Shown here: positions 24,588 through 37,343 of the stretch, in pieces
Numbering within the stretch: position 1 is the stretch's first letter
How the letters are laid out: each line of letters starts with the position of its first letter
DNA from: Pestalotiopsis fici W106-1
Lineage: Eukaryota > Ascomycota > Sordariomycetes > Amphisphaeriales > Sporocadaceae
Assembly (NCBI RefSeq): GCF_000516985.1
Contig: NW_006917092.1
Span: 4,391,064 to 4,455,063 of the forward strand
Length of the DNA: 64,000 nucleotides
Direction: 5' to 3'
Position numbers and translations under genes: made by a program
Notes under the pieces: model-generated
What the model was told of the DNA's origin: nothing
The model's database searches: none
What the model saw: the letters and a program-made list of their open reading frames with translations, nothing else

Positions 24588-26350
24588 TCGTCTTGACCGT
24601 TCTGTACAGGCTGATTGACTGCTGTCGGGAGCTTGTTGAACTCCGCGTGAGAAGAAAAAAAAAAGTCCCTTGATTGTTTCAATCCTGCCCGCGAATTCGA
24701 GTGAGCACATATAACGATATGATTCAAGTTTAGGCTTGGCTTTGCTGTGTGATGATATTAAGAAGGAGAGAGAGAAAAGACGAATTATCAGGCCTGGGTG
24801 CTGGCTGGAGATATAGTATTAACAATGTTGGTCAAGATGCTTCAAACCGATAATCGCACCTCTAAATCTTTCTTGTGAGGTCCTGTGACTTCTACTCCAT
24901 CACCTTGGCAGGGTACCATGGGGGCGAAAAGCCGAACGAACGAGCGGTGCGAGATATAAGCAATAAAGGTGCTTTCTATTCGATCCGTGATATTGGACTT
25001 TGGGGCAATCTCACCCACAACCAACATGACAAGCGTTTTGGAGCACAAGTTATCATTACGACGTAATCCGAAAACCGTTTCAGTGTCCCACACATCTCGG
25101 TCCTGTGTTGCGGATAGTGAGTCAAGCAAACGCAAAGTGAGAAGCGAGGAGTCGGCTTGTCCCGCCCTGCCAAGTGATTGACCACCAATTTCCGTCTCAT
25201 GGACAGCTGGAATTGCTCAAGTTTCAGCTCAAAGTGCCGAGATGAACGTACAGGTACCAAGCCAGTGGGCTCCTCAGGCGGTTTACCTTTCACAATCGTC
25301 TCAGATACACAGCATCCATTATCATGACCAGCAACAAGCTGCCCTTGGCCCGGTTTCCACTGCTGTGTATGTCGAACATAGCTTGCCATCGATGACTGAT
25401 TAAAGATGTATTGTATTTCTTCCGAGTCAATGCTTCTTCATTCTTCTCAAGGTCGGACAACCGCCCGCATTTAGTAACACTTCTCATGTCACCGCACGAG
25501 CTTCCGAGATTTGGGCACGAATGACCATATAATGACATGACAGCCAGCACATACGATGAACAGTGGTGGGCCAGCCAAGTGTTGATTGCCCGTTCTCAAC
25601 AGCACCGCCGCCCTGACATCACACGTAGACATACCCGCACAGTAGTATTACTGTGCCCATCCGAGCTGCGTCGTCGATGCAAGCCCAAAGCAGTTGGGCC
25701 AAGGAGTATTCCGCAAAATAAAAAACATCTCACAACCTAGGCAAAGTCACTCCTTTGTATAACCCAATCCAACGCCTTTAGTTGCGCCTTGCAATGAGCC
25801 AGCCACCAAGCCGAGAAATGTCAGATGCTATTTGAAGGACAATCTAGAGTTAAGCCTTCTGAAAATTCTCTCATCCCTCACAACAGGCGATTCCTGGTGC
25901 AACAACACATGCCACTTGAAACAGGAAAAGAATAAATGAAGTGGGAAAAAACTTTTTGATCTCATCCTCCTCCCTATAAACTGGTCTCCAATGGGCTAGA
26001 CCAGTATTGCCAGGCTGTTGATGACTTGAGAGAGCAGGCGCAGGGCCCAGCTGCAAGCGGAAGGGCGGATACTCTTGGTTTTAAAACCTTGACTTCGTAC
26101 AAATGCCGCGATCCCAACAACTAGGACGAAAACAGGTGCCGAAAAAAGGAAAATGTAGTACAGAAAATATTATAAGACTGGGGCCCCAGAGAACGAGAGT
26201 TTTGTGAAGCTGTATAAAGCATTGTCGATCTGATTGTGGAATGCCGTCGCCATAAATGGAAATGGGGACGAGAACAAGCGTCAAAAAGTTGATCAACACT
26301 TCTGCGTGGATTTGATGCGACTTCTTCAACATGGATTCCATACCAAGCTC
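24588..26350. other. Intergenic region between the Cys-rich gene and the Gbp2-like gene
   Basis: About 1.8 kb containing the upstream side of the small Cys-rich gene and the 3' flank of the RRM gene. Small open frames occur on both strands with no recognisable product. Confidence 0.5.
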
Positions 26351-28437
26351 TCACATGATCTGATCCTGGGTCAGACCGCCGTGAGCGTCCGTATCCATGG
26401 CATCGCCACTACCGCCGGGTGGCAGGTACTTGACAAAGCTCAGGCCCAAAGGTCGGCCGCCGTACTGATAACCCTGAAACTTGGAGATCGAGGTCTCGGC
26501 TGTCGCGGCGCTGTCGAATCTGACAACTCCGGTTCCGCGGGAACGGCCACTTGGCTCGTATTGGATCTCAGCCTGTTCAACCTTGCCGATAGTTGTGAAT
26601 AGCTCCACCAAGTCTTCGTTGCTAGTGGACCATGGGAGCTATGCAAGTTAGTAGCAGCTCATGGTGCAGGTGTGATTCCAAGGCACTTACATTTCGCACG
26701 TAAATAGTCTCGCTGGGATCGGTACCGCTCGTGGCATAGTCGGTGAACGGGTTGGGGGCGGCAGGTTGAGCACCACCGGTGGCACCGGCATCGTATCCAC
26801 CGCCACCGCCACCGCCTCCACCGTATCCACCACGGCCGTAACCTCCACCAAAACCTCCACGACCTCCGAAGCCCCCGCGACCGCCGAAGCCGCCGCCGAA
26901 ACCTCCACGGCCTCCGAAGCCCCCGCGACCGTAGCCGCCGCCAAAGCCACCGCCGGGGCCTCCAGCGTACCGGTCTTCGCGGACTTCTAGTTGGCGACCT
27001 TGCCAGTCGTAGCCATTGAACTGCTGAATGGCATTGCGGGCATCATCGGGGCTTTCAAACATGACGATGCCTGAGCCTTTGGGTCGACCATCAGGGCCTA
27101 GATGGACGTCCGCACGAATGACCGCACCGTTCCTGGCTGAAAAAGCAAACTGTCAATGATGTGCTAGTGGACACCGGAGCAGAAGAGGTCTTGATAGGGA
27201 TGCGAAAGAAGGAAGCAGGTATTTCCTAGGGCGCATTAGAAATATGGCGACTTACCAGCTTGTCTGAAAAGATCCTTGAGATCCTGCCAACCAACAGTGT
27301 AGGGGAGCTGCCAATTTGTCAATACCAAGAGCAACAAGCAAGAACGGGTAGCAAAAGAAATCTGGGATAACAAACGTTGGACACGTAGATCTGGCGGCCA
27401 GCGCCGCCGCCGCCGCCGCCACCGCCACCCATCATGCCACCTCCGCCGTAGCCACCGCCTCCATAACCACCTTGCATACCGCCACCGAAGCCGCCGCGGC
27501 CTCCTGCTCCTCCTGTCTGTGAATTACTGAATCGAGGCTCGGCTTCACGGTCCTACATATGGAGTGAGCATTTAGATATCACGATTGTGGTGGTTTTTTC
27601 AAGATCAGAAGCTTACTTCGCGGACGTAGACGAGACGACCCATTAGGTTCTGGTTGCTGAGAGTTGCAACTGCACTCTGTGCTTGCTCCCGTGTAGCATA
27701 CTCCACAATTCTAGTTTGAAATTAGCCCAGTACTCATTTTGCTTTGGATGGTTTGTGCTCCGTCATGGAGCAGTTTGAGCTTGACTTACCCGCATCCCTA
27801 CATGTAACCGCGGACACAATGTCCCACCCGTCAATCCATCAATTCCAACAAGACCATGAGGGAGAAGAGCCAGGAAAAGGGAGAAAAAAGGGGGAAGGAA
27901 AGGACCAAGCCATGAATCACGTGTAGACGCCCACCTTCGACATTCCATTCGGAAGCAATAAGACATCGGCAAAGAGAACTTCTCCAGCTAAAACAACACC
28001 AGATCCGTCAGCCATCTCTCCTTTGCGAGCTATAGTATCCAAGCTCATGAGTAGGACGCACCCTGTCGCATAAAATCCTTGAGGTGATGCCACTTCACGT
28101 CGTAAGACAGGTTGCCGACATAGACGCGGCGGTCTTGCTGTGAGGTTTCGCGAATGTTACTCATCATTTGCTCACGAGCGGCTTGTCGCTCTTCGTAACT
28201 ACGCTGAGGCGGACCTCCGAAACCCTGACCAGATCCTCCAGCAGCGGAACCGACACCCGTCATAGGGGAACGTGATGAGCGTCTGTTGGATCTGCGATAA
28301 TCGTCCCTGTCCCTACTCGGAGACCGGCTGCGTGAGTACGATCGACGTCGACCAGAACGACCTGGGCTTCTTGATCTTCCACGACGTGGGGAGCGAGACC
28401 TCTCACGCTGTGACGTGTCAGCTACTTGGTCGTTCAT
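26351..28437 (-). CDS. Three-RRM SR-type mRNA-binding protein, Gbp2/Hrb1-like
   Basis: Eight exons: 28437-28062, 27987-27935, 27797-27790 (8 nt), 27710-27617, 27552-27376, 27307-27256, 27136-26691 and 26638-26351; 497 residues. The N-terminus has an RS domain with many RSRSP repeats (residues about 10-70). Three RRMs follow: about 102-177 ([13 protein letters not shown]), 229-305 (IYVSNLPYTVGW) and 395-475 ([16 protein letters not shown]). Glycine-rich linkers of the GGFGGRGG type separate RRM1 from RRM2 and RRM2 from RRM3. RS plus three RRMs is the layout of yeast Gbp2/Hrb1, which join mRNA through the THO/TREX complex and act in export and splicing quality control. All junctions keep phase. 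An alternative initiator exon may exist at 29747-29750 (see findings), which would replace the first six codons by Met-Ala. Confidence 0.88.
27790..27797 (-). other. 8-nt micro-exon of the Gbp2-like gene
   Basis: The sequence GGATGCGG lies between an acceptor (CATGTAG) and a donor (GTAAGTC). It is required to join SK at the end of exon 2 to [14 protein letters not shown] in exon 4 as the RNP1-like block GCGIVEY of RRM1. Skipping it shifts the frame. Confidence 0.82.
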
Positions 28438-30757
28438 GAGCGCAAACGGCTCCGCAAAGAGATTATGATGAAGAGCGATATGAGTTATGTGCAAGACACA
28501 ACAAAAAAAAAATGTATGTGGTGGTCGTGCGGGGAACGAGTTCCCTTCCCCCCCTGCTCGGGTTGAGAGACGTGCCGCTGCCCTCGCGACGTGCTGAGCC
28601 GCTCTTTGAGCAAAGTTTAAAATACCGGTAACATCCCGCTATTATCTCAAAAGGTAGACATAGAGTGGCAAGGCCTAAAGCTTGTACCGTCGCGGGCGCG
28701 AGAGAAGCCAACCCGAGCCAAGAAGGCCACGGGCCCTGGGCGAAATGCGCCGGATGGGACCCAGTATATAGAGTTTCCTATGCGCCACCATACTTACGAA
28801 GGGCACTATCGAAGACACGGGGTGATGGGTGCAGAATACAAAAAGAATATGGGAAACCGTCCCGCTACAACAAAAGGCCACACGCCAAGAGACGAAGGAG
28901 TTGTACTTACTGGTCGATATGTGTCGCCAGAGTCGGCTGCGTATGCGTTAGAGTCGTCTAAGAAGCGAGTTGGTGAGCAAAAGTATAAATAAGAAGGAGA
29001 AAATGGGCCAGAAGGAAATCGGGGTTAGAGAGAATATGAGGGATAAGGCTAGACTGTGGCAAGCTGGCGGGCCGCTGATGCATAAGTGATCGAGCAGATC
29101 AGGAAAGGAAAGTGCCTGGGGGGTGGGTTGCGCATGTATGTATGTACGTATGTATGTAGGTGTGTGTGTGGAGAGAGGGGGAAGGCATGGTTTAAGCTCC
29201 GTAGAGAGACGTCGGCTCCGTGGATTGACATGAGCATTAAAAACCTATTGAGCAGCGAAAAGCAGTGCACAATGAGGGACCTGCCACTAAGAAAGTGTGA
29301 TATGACAGCTCTGCAGGGACTGGCTGAGCTGGCTCGGTCGGGATGGATTTTTTTTTTCCTTTGAGGGAGACAAGGAAAGAAGGGAAGGGCAGTTGATACG
29401 GAAGACGCTGCTGTGGCTTGGTACCACGGAAGCGGATGACTTGCAAGTACAGGGTGGCGGCTTATACGTCACGGAGGCACTTTGTTGAGCACGTAGGCGA
29501 GGAAGAGCGAGGGGAGAAGAGGATAGAGGGGATATGTAGAGACGCGTCGAAGGACGAGCGTAATGCAGTGATCGGGGAGCAAAGGACAAAGGTGATGATG
29601 CGTAAATGGAACAATTAAAACCAGGGACAACAGCAACCAACAGACCGTGTATATGGTTTACGTTTTAATAATCGTCCCAAGTACGACTCGAAGCCATAAG
29701 GGATTATGATGGACGTGGATGGAAGTTCAGAAGAAGTAGGACTTACCCATGGTTGTATATTTTCGGATGGTCGACGCCTTTGGGAAACGTGACTAGGTTC
29801 CTTTTCGGAAGGGGGGAAAGTTATTCTCTCGGGAGCAGGCGACCAAAGAGCAACCAGTGTATGCCTATTAGCAGTCTCTATGTAAATGATGGAGGGGTCA
29901 GCTTTGAAATTGTGGCCGAGGAGTACTTGGGCGGTGTTCCCGTCGGCACCCCCCAGGCTGAGAGCAAAAGAACACTGATGGGCAAGACGGCAAGGTACAA
30001 CAACAAGGGCAGGCAGTTGGTCCTCTATCGAGAGAGGAGTGAGAGCACCAGGAACGCGATGCAAAATGTGCAACGCAGCCGCGCAACAGAGTCGAGATGA
30101 TGGTGAAAAGGGAGCAGGTGGTGGTGGTAGCGGCGGCGGCGGCGGCGGCAGCAACAGTGCTCTACTGCTACAGGTACTGGTGCTGCTGGCTGCAAGCAAT
30201 CATGGAGATGAATGCAGGACTGGCAGCTTTTTTGGTGTGATGCAGGCGACGGACGGGATCGCCAGTCCGGTAGCAAGCAGTAACGCGTAGGTAGGTAGGA
30301 AAGGAGCGCAGCGCAGCGCAACGAAGAAGACAGACACAAGCAAGCAGTGAGTACGGGAAACGTTTGTGTGCCGAATCAGGAGCCGGAGTCGACAGCTTTT
30401 CTTGCTGTGTTGCGTCTGCGTCTGCCGTCTGCGTGTCGGGCCTGCAATGCGACGACGGCGCTTGGCCCTGGCCTACCTACATTTACTCTGCCTTCAGCCT
30501 GACTTGACTGGATTCTTGTTTCTGTTTTCAATGTGGTCTTTGGCTGGCTTCCTGCCCTTTCTCTCTGGTGCTGGCTAGTATATTACGGCTCTGTCTTTGC
30601 CTGCCTATGCCTGCCTGCCTGCCTGCTTGACTGTCTTGTCCGTCTGTCTGCCTGTCTGCCAGCCTGCTTGCTTGCTCGCTCGCTCGCTCTATGCTCATGC
30701 CTGTACCTGTGGCACGCTGGACTGGGCTCGGCTGGGCTGGGGAGGAGGGGGGGTAAA

Positions 30758-30784
30758 TGTGTGTGTGTGTGTGTGTGTGTGTGT
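30758..30784. repeat. TG dinucleotide microsatellite
   Basis: About thirteen TG units stand in non-coding DNA upstream of the Gbp2-like gene. Confidence 0.9.
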
Positions 30785-33700
30785 ATGCGAGTGGGTTATT
30801 GCGGCGGTCTCGCAAGGTGACCAAGGGCCAAGCATGACCCAAGTCGCACAGCGGCGGCTCATGCATGGATGGGTGGATGGAATGGAGCGGAAGGGGATGG
30901 AGACGAGGTTTGGCGAGCCTTACGTACCTTTGACTACCTTACGGAGAGGAAGAGAGAGAGAGAGAGCAACTTTGCTTGGATGATGGGTGGATAGGTGTAC
31001 GTATGTGCGCCCGGCGACAAGAGAGACGAGGCCGAAACTCGATCGCGCTGCGTGACTGTGGCTGCTGCGTAGCAAGAGTCCAGCAGCAAGTCAGTCCGTT
31101 TGTTGCGACGCGTGACGTCGAGGTGTTGACTGATTGATGATGGGCCCTTGGGGAAATTGAAATAAAAAAAACCAAACAAACAAAAGAACAAAGCACCACA
31201 GAGTGGATTGATGACGGCGACAGAGTACGGAGAGTAGCTGGGCTGGATGAGGTTGCCCGAGACGCGATCGCAAATTGGTGCAAGCGAGAAAAGAGGAGCT
31301 TGAGATTCGAAGACCTCAGCAGCTGGCTTGGAGCCTGGTTGGACTGGACGAGCTTTGCGCCTTGCCTCGTTCTGCCAAATACCCAAGTCGCGTTTTGGTT
31401 TGTGGTGGGCAGGACCGACCTCAGGTGGGGGCCTGCGCAATCAGAGTTGAGCCAATCATGTTCTCAAAACGCCTACTGCATCTCGTCTACTTACGGAGCA
31501 CATCATTGATGTACAGACGGTACGGAATTTGTACGTACTTGTTTACGAGCATCAATTCACACACCATGCCCACAAAGGCATGATGTTAGCTGTGTGCAAT
31601 GAAACCCGCCAGCGAAAGAGCGCGCACCTCTGTAAGTCAATCATGCAATGTTCATTGACCTGGCAGCTCAAGGAGACCCGTGGACTCATGTACCCCGATT
31701 GAGCCATCATGTACACTTACATCTACCCCTTCATGGAGTAGTATGTGCACTACGTCCACTGGTTAGATACATGTTGGACATTCGACTGTAGGTATCTGCT
31801 TTCCAACATTGGAGTTGCACATATATGTTGAGCACAGATTGGGAAACCCACAAGATTGCGGCGATTCACATCTCATACCGCATATACACTAAATACTCGT
31901 GGCCTCGAATGCTCACTCTACCTGGTCAATGAGCCTATGTGCTGGCCAAGATGACGAGACTTCAGGCACGCAGGAATTGTCACCCAAAGTGTGCTGGCCT
32001 CGGAAGGTCTGTCTCATCAATCGAGGTACGTATGCAGTAGAGTAAGAGAAGGTGGGATGAAGCGAAAAGCAACGCTGGAATTGTCGTGAAATTAACAAGA
32101 CCTGGATAAAATGAGAAGCCCTGGAGGTGACTGAAGCAAATTGGCGTAAATTAGTGTATAAAATGCCTACAATATACGACATATGATGTACCTTGCCTAC
32201 CTCAATGTAATAGCGAAGGTCTAACTGCTCCTCTCTGTTATTTTACTCACTTTACATCATCGCCTCCAACACTGGGAGCAGGAGCCTGGTAATTGTCAGC
32301 TACGGGCTTTTTTGGGCATTTGCCCACTTGGGGCATCCCCTCGGAAGAAGAACCCGGGCCACCAGGACCTGGCCCTTGACAGGGATTGCTGGCTTGCTCT
32401 CAAGTCTAGGCACCTGAGTTCGAGCCAAGAACCCGCCCATCTGCCTCTGATTCGTCCAAGAACTGATGCACTTCTAATTACCTACATCCATTCATATCGC
32501 AACCTTGGAGACACACTGCCTTCCAATTCTTATTTTGCTCCAAAGAATTAATCCGCCGGACAACCATCCTTGGGGCGATTACCCTCTCCTTGCCTTTCAG
32601 CGCAGCAGGGGTTTCCGGCGAGAAGAAAGACCAATACGTAACTCTCTGTGCTTAGCCCGAAATTTGTCGCTTGTATGACTTGACTTGTGCTTACTTAGCA
32701 TCTACGAGGGGCATTCAAACAATTTATCTAACACGTGTACACTGAACAGTAGGTATCTATAGTACCTACCTAGTAGTTAGTATAAACAAAATCAACATGA
32801 GCTAAACAGGGCGCCATATCTACATTAATGGGCACACTTGCGTTGGATAATTAAGATGAGAGTTCTATCCATGCGGGACAAATAGGGTGTAGGCTCGTCA
32901 TCCATCGCGTCGTTTATGATGTACATGGCACCGCAGTTGGATAGATGGACTTGTGACATAAGATAGATCAAACCTTTAATTTTTTTTTTCCTTCCCTTTA
33001 TTTGCTCGGGCTTTCAAGTCTGGCCGTGTCGTCGAGACCTGCAGCCCTCATGTACGGCGCAAGCCACACTTCGGCGGCTGCATCAATGCCTACAAGGTTG
33101 GTAGAACCGATTCTTATTCGACCATAATGGTTAGCCCTGGACCAACCGGATAACCATGTATCTTTGCCTGCTGTACACCAAATACTCCATCCAGTCCTGT
33201 TTATCTTGTGTATCTCGAATCTTTCGTAGCTATGTACTGCTAAATCCGAGAGCTCGTGACAAAATCCCCAGCAAAGGAAGTTGCAAAATTGTCGACTGCT
33301 GCGCCAGAATCTGGGCAAGGTTCTCTGAAGCAGCTACTCGCTAGTAGCAGCCTTGATCCATTCACAATACACGGTAGCTTTTTTCAGGTACCTTGTTGAG
33401 TGTTCAGTAGCATCACGTCGGGTTATGTTACCAAGCGTGTATGTATGGCGGAGGCGATTCTTATTGAGATCCACCAAGGTGCAGAACTGCCGCGAGAGAC
33501 AGCCATGAAATCAAATCTAACTAATGCAACAAGCCCTGGGGATGATCATGTCTTTGTCGCTTCTCGCCAGGACTTGTGCATGGCGCAATGCGGATACTGG
33601 CCACTTGTTATCATAAATTGGACGAAAACCCTAGTATTGCACATTCTCTCCTCGTTCTTGTGCTTGATATTTGATCTCGGTCGCAAATAGTATCCTACTC

Positions 33701-35137
33701 ATCTAAAGTCTCCATTCAGGGCAACGTTTGATCTCTAGAGATCGCAAAGAACGGAAGTGTCTCTTTTCCAATCGGCCAATCCAATCTTTTCCGAACGAGG
33801 CGGGCAGACTCTTTAAGTGTAAAGTTCATGCTGAATTGTAACACATAGGACTAGCTCATGTAAGGCCTGTTGTTCTTGCATTGCTACAGATTGCTACTAC
33901 TTTTGTTCCGAGGCAATATCAAGGGATCCATATAACCTGTCAGAAGGCGAGTAGTCAGTGGAAAAAAGTCAACGTGGCATGGTCACACGCACTGCTTGTC
34001 TTCAAACCTTGAGTTCGCGATACGCGGAATGAGCTGCTTTGCCCCAAGGGTCGGTCGGGCTCGACTTATCAATTACATTATACAATCTATTTCTCGTGAA
34101 CACGCCACGTATCGTAACGTCCAAAGCTCTCTGTTGTTGGGTCTAGCCTTGCAAACTTTCTCCGTCTCAACAACTTCCAGGAGATTTATCTTAAATTTTG
34201 GCAAATGTCCATGCATATGTGCCACACCATTATTCAAATCTATCTTCCGCCGAGCCACCTGGAAGCAATCACGTCTAGGTATTCCAGCCTCCTCATTCGA
34301 ATCATGAAACGAAATCATCCCCAGAGCAATGCGAGAATGAGTATAAATATCTTGAACCAGTAATTGGGCACATATGTAGATGCTTGGAAATCCGAAAATG
34401 GCAACCCTCCCAGTACTTGGTTCGCAGCATACTAAAACTCAACAGTGCTATGCCAAGTCATCAGCCCGGTTCAATGACACATCTTGCAAGGTCACTGCTG
34501 CTCGTTGAGAAGAAAAAACAGAAACCAACAAAAGAAAGAAAGGAAGAATACACAATGACAAGGATAAATCATAATGGAATATCTCCACCGAAATGAGAGC
34601 GCTTCACTACGACTACCCCCGATCGTGCCAAGTCACAATGCTCTACTTTTCCACTAAAGATGATAATTGGTGATATACGATTTGATTTCGACTTCGAGAG
34701 TGTGTTGATATATATTAACCATACCAAGCAGGTTCGCTGCTTTGATTTGGCTGGTGAACCCGCCCATCCAGAGATATATTTTCTCTGGATCTTCTCTCTT
34801 TAAGAAAATTATGTCAAGCTCTACAGACCACGGCTGCCGTGGGTGAACTCCCTATGCTTGGTATTCTGGCTTGTGGTGAAGACGGTGAAAATGGGAAAGT
34901 TCTTGTTACCCGTTCTCCGATCCTCCGCGTGTACAGAGTGCACTGGATTTAAAGGAATGTCCTCACCCCTCACTCCAATCAACAACGTCGCCAATCCAGT
35001 GAGTTGGTAGCGTCTGTCTGGTCATCTTTAGCTTTGGGTGGAAAAAGTCCCAGTATTCATACCGAGAGTTCTAACTGAGCTCCCCGAGAAGGTTCTTGGC
35101 AAGGCCGCATGCTGTAGAGAAGGCAGCGTTGGCGGGC

Positions 35138-35162
35138 TTTTTTTTTTTTTTTTTTTTTTTTT
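35138..35162. repeat. Poly-T run (25)
   Basis: A homopolymer of 25 T in a gene-poor region. It could be the A-tail trace of a retrotransposed copy on the minus strand, but no adjoining element is recognisable. Confidence 0.85.
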
Positions 35163-35896
35163 GTAAGACGGAAATCATGCGGGCAGCCTGTTTTGCCCAG
35201 GGACGTACAGACCGCACCGAGCCGCATCCTTTGGAAGCAGAGTGCCTCTTCGCTGTGAGAGGGTTGTATTCATCAGTCCACAAAGGGTATCATTTCGCCA
35301 GACCTACGTGCCTAGGCACCTACTCGCACACATTACTATGCCAAGTCAGTGTAAGTACGGTCCTACGGCCTCCCTTGTCTTCCCTGTTACCCTTTCAGGT
35401 GGCGTACATGGTATGCACAGAATCCCTGTTGCGCATGGCGCCACTCACGCCAACAGGGAGGTTTCACGGCTGGTTAGTGGCTCGATGTCGTTGGTGCTGA
35501 AGGCATTGATTGGCACCTTGAAGAGTAGCCTATGTATTCCGTAAGGGAAAGCGAGAGTTGTACGATGGAGGGAAAGAAGAAGAAACACAAAATACAATAA
35601 GAGGGTTGCCTCTGGAATAGGTATAATAGAATCAAGGTATTTCCGAATGATGCTAGCACCAATCAAGAGACATAATTATTAATTACTATATCTGGTGACT
35701 TGCGCGATCGTTAGCCAGGCCTAGGAATTGAATGCAAGCTTGAACTAAGCCAAATGTAGCAATATCCGGACCCCAGAATTTCTCCGGGTCAAAAAGTTGA
35801 TGATCGCCAAATGTTGCGACACGATTAGCAGATGCGATAACGGCGCATCGTGAGATCTCAACCTGCGAAGAACACCACACAACCACAACTCACAAC

Positions 35897-36795
35897 ATGG
35901 CGCCCTCGAGAGCATTCACACGCTTGATTCTGGCTCAGCAACGCCGGGCAACGACTCAGTGCGCGGCCCGCATTGCTCGCGGCTATCATTCCTACGACCA
36001 CCCGTCGCCTTCCGGCGCCTTCAACGCTGCCGAGCGCGCCATCCTCTCGGCCGCCTACGCGCATGTTCCTGAGCACGGCTTCACGCAGCATGCGCTGGCC
36101 CTCGGAGCCCGTGACGCTGGATACCTAGACATTAGCGCCAGCCTTTTGCCCAATGGGCCCTTCAGCCTGATCAAGTACCACCTCGTTACGAAACGTGAGA
36201 GCTTGGCACCCAAGAGCGCCCACATCTTTGGCCCCGGAAGTGAGGCCGAGAGGCTACCCGTCGACGACAAGGTCGAGCGTTTGACCTGGGAGAGGCTATT
36301 GGAGAATAAAGACGTGATACATCGGTGGCAGGAGGTAAGCTCTATCCATTATTGTTCTTGTCCTCCTATTTTTTTTCTTTTCTTCTCCCCCCCCCCACCA
36401 CTTACACCCTTAAACGTCCGGGTTATGTTGTCCATTACTTCTGTTAACTTTGAGATCTACAGGCCCTTGCAGTAATGGCCCAGCCTTCTCTCGTCCCATC
36501 CTCCCTCCGTGAACTAGCATTGCTCTCCGACGAGATCTACCACCTTTCGGGCGACAAGGCTGTCGATCCCACATGGTACACGAAGCGCGCTTCACTTTCC
36601 ACCATCTATGCATCCACTGAGCTCTTCATGACGAATGACCGTTCCTACGGTTACGATGATACACGCGCATTCTTACAACGGCGGTTGCGAGAAAGTAGCG
36701 GCCTCGGGGCAGTTGTCGGGAATATTGGCCAGTGGGTCGGCTTTACTGCAGCTGCTGGCGTGAATGTGCTCAGAAGCAAGGGTATGAGAATATAG
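35897..36795 (+). CDS. COQ9: COQ9, ubiquinone biosynthesis lipid-binding protein
   Basis: Two exons, 35897-36334 and 36463-36795, giving 256 residues. The N-terminus is Arg-rich and lacks acidic residues (MAPSRAFTRLILAQQRRATT), as in a mitochondrial presequence. The body has the COQ9 pattern: AERAILSAAYAHVPEHGFT near residue 45, then WERLLENKDVIHRWQE up to the splice site. After the splice come SLRELALLSDEIYHLSGDKA and DPTWYTKRASLSTIYASTEL. Coq9 binds lipid and assists the hydroxylase Coq7 within the coenzyme Q synthesis complex of the inner membrane. The splice is GTAAGC..CTACAG and keeps phase. The gene is convergent with SMC6, about 0.55 kb away. Confidence 0.94.
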
Positions 36796-37343
36796 GAAAC
36801 CGTACAACTCTCTTGGAGCTGGTGCTTCGTGAGAACACGCATCATTACGATGACATGGGATCAAACCCACAAGTCGTGGTAAAGTACCAGTTACTTTACT
36901 TGTGTATATTAGTCATATCATGTAAGTCAAACGTCATGTATCATACGTACCACTAGGTAAAACATAGAATAGCTGCCGTCTGCCTGAATGGAATGCCAGT
37001 TGGCATGTGAGTTGTAACTTCATAACACGAACCAAGTCTCACTTATATATCAATAACACCTTAGCATGGTTCTTACGCTCATACCTTAAAACCTGAACGC
37101 TAGAGCCGAGGAAGTGATCGCGCTTTCGGACCAGCCTCAATTGAAAAATATAGAAAGCGAGGGTCTTTTTCTTCTCTCAATTGGGATGATCGCAAAATTC
37201 CAAACTTTGAGACTATAGAGCAACGACTTCTTGAACCGCCGAAGGGGGTATATAAAACATAAGATATTTACAGCGTCCATGTCTTACAAGGAGCCTATGA
37301 AGCCCAAAACCCGTCGCGCGCTGAGGCCTGCACAAGCTCACTC
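36796..37343. other. Convergent intergenic region between COQ9 and SMC6
   Basis: AT-rich 3' flanks of both genes; no further gene seen. Confidence 0.6.

Larger units (their letters stand above)
28438..35896. other. Gene-poor 7.5-kb region; no confident gene
   Basis: The left part (to about 31.5 kb) is GC-richer, with GT, CTGC and GATG repeats. It probably contains the 5' leader and possible 5' introns of the Gbp2-like gene. The right part (31.5-35.8 kb) is AT-richer and has only short open frames on both strands, with no recognised protein. A 25-T run lies at 35138-35162. I see no transposase, reverse transcriptase or long terminal repeat. Confidence 0.45.

Noticed and set aside
29615..30339. 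Pro/Ser/His-rich frames on the minus strand upstream of the Gbp2-like gene
   Set aside because: They translate trinucleotide and CT-rich repeats; no conserved segment.
32312..32551. A GAGTTCGAGCC box suggesting a tRNA B box, inside a 79-codon frame
   Set aside because: No A box, acceptor stem or anticodon stem could be paired with it.
32998..33318. A 106-codon minus-strand frame with fairly mixed composition
   Set aside because: No recognised motif, no splice partners, and a neighbouring plus-strand frame of similar quality; treated as chance.
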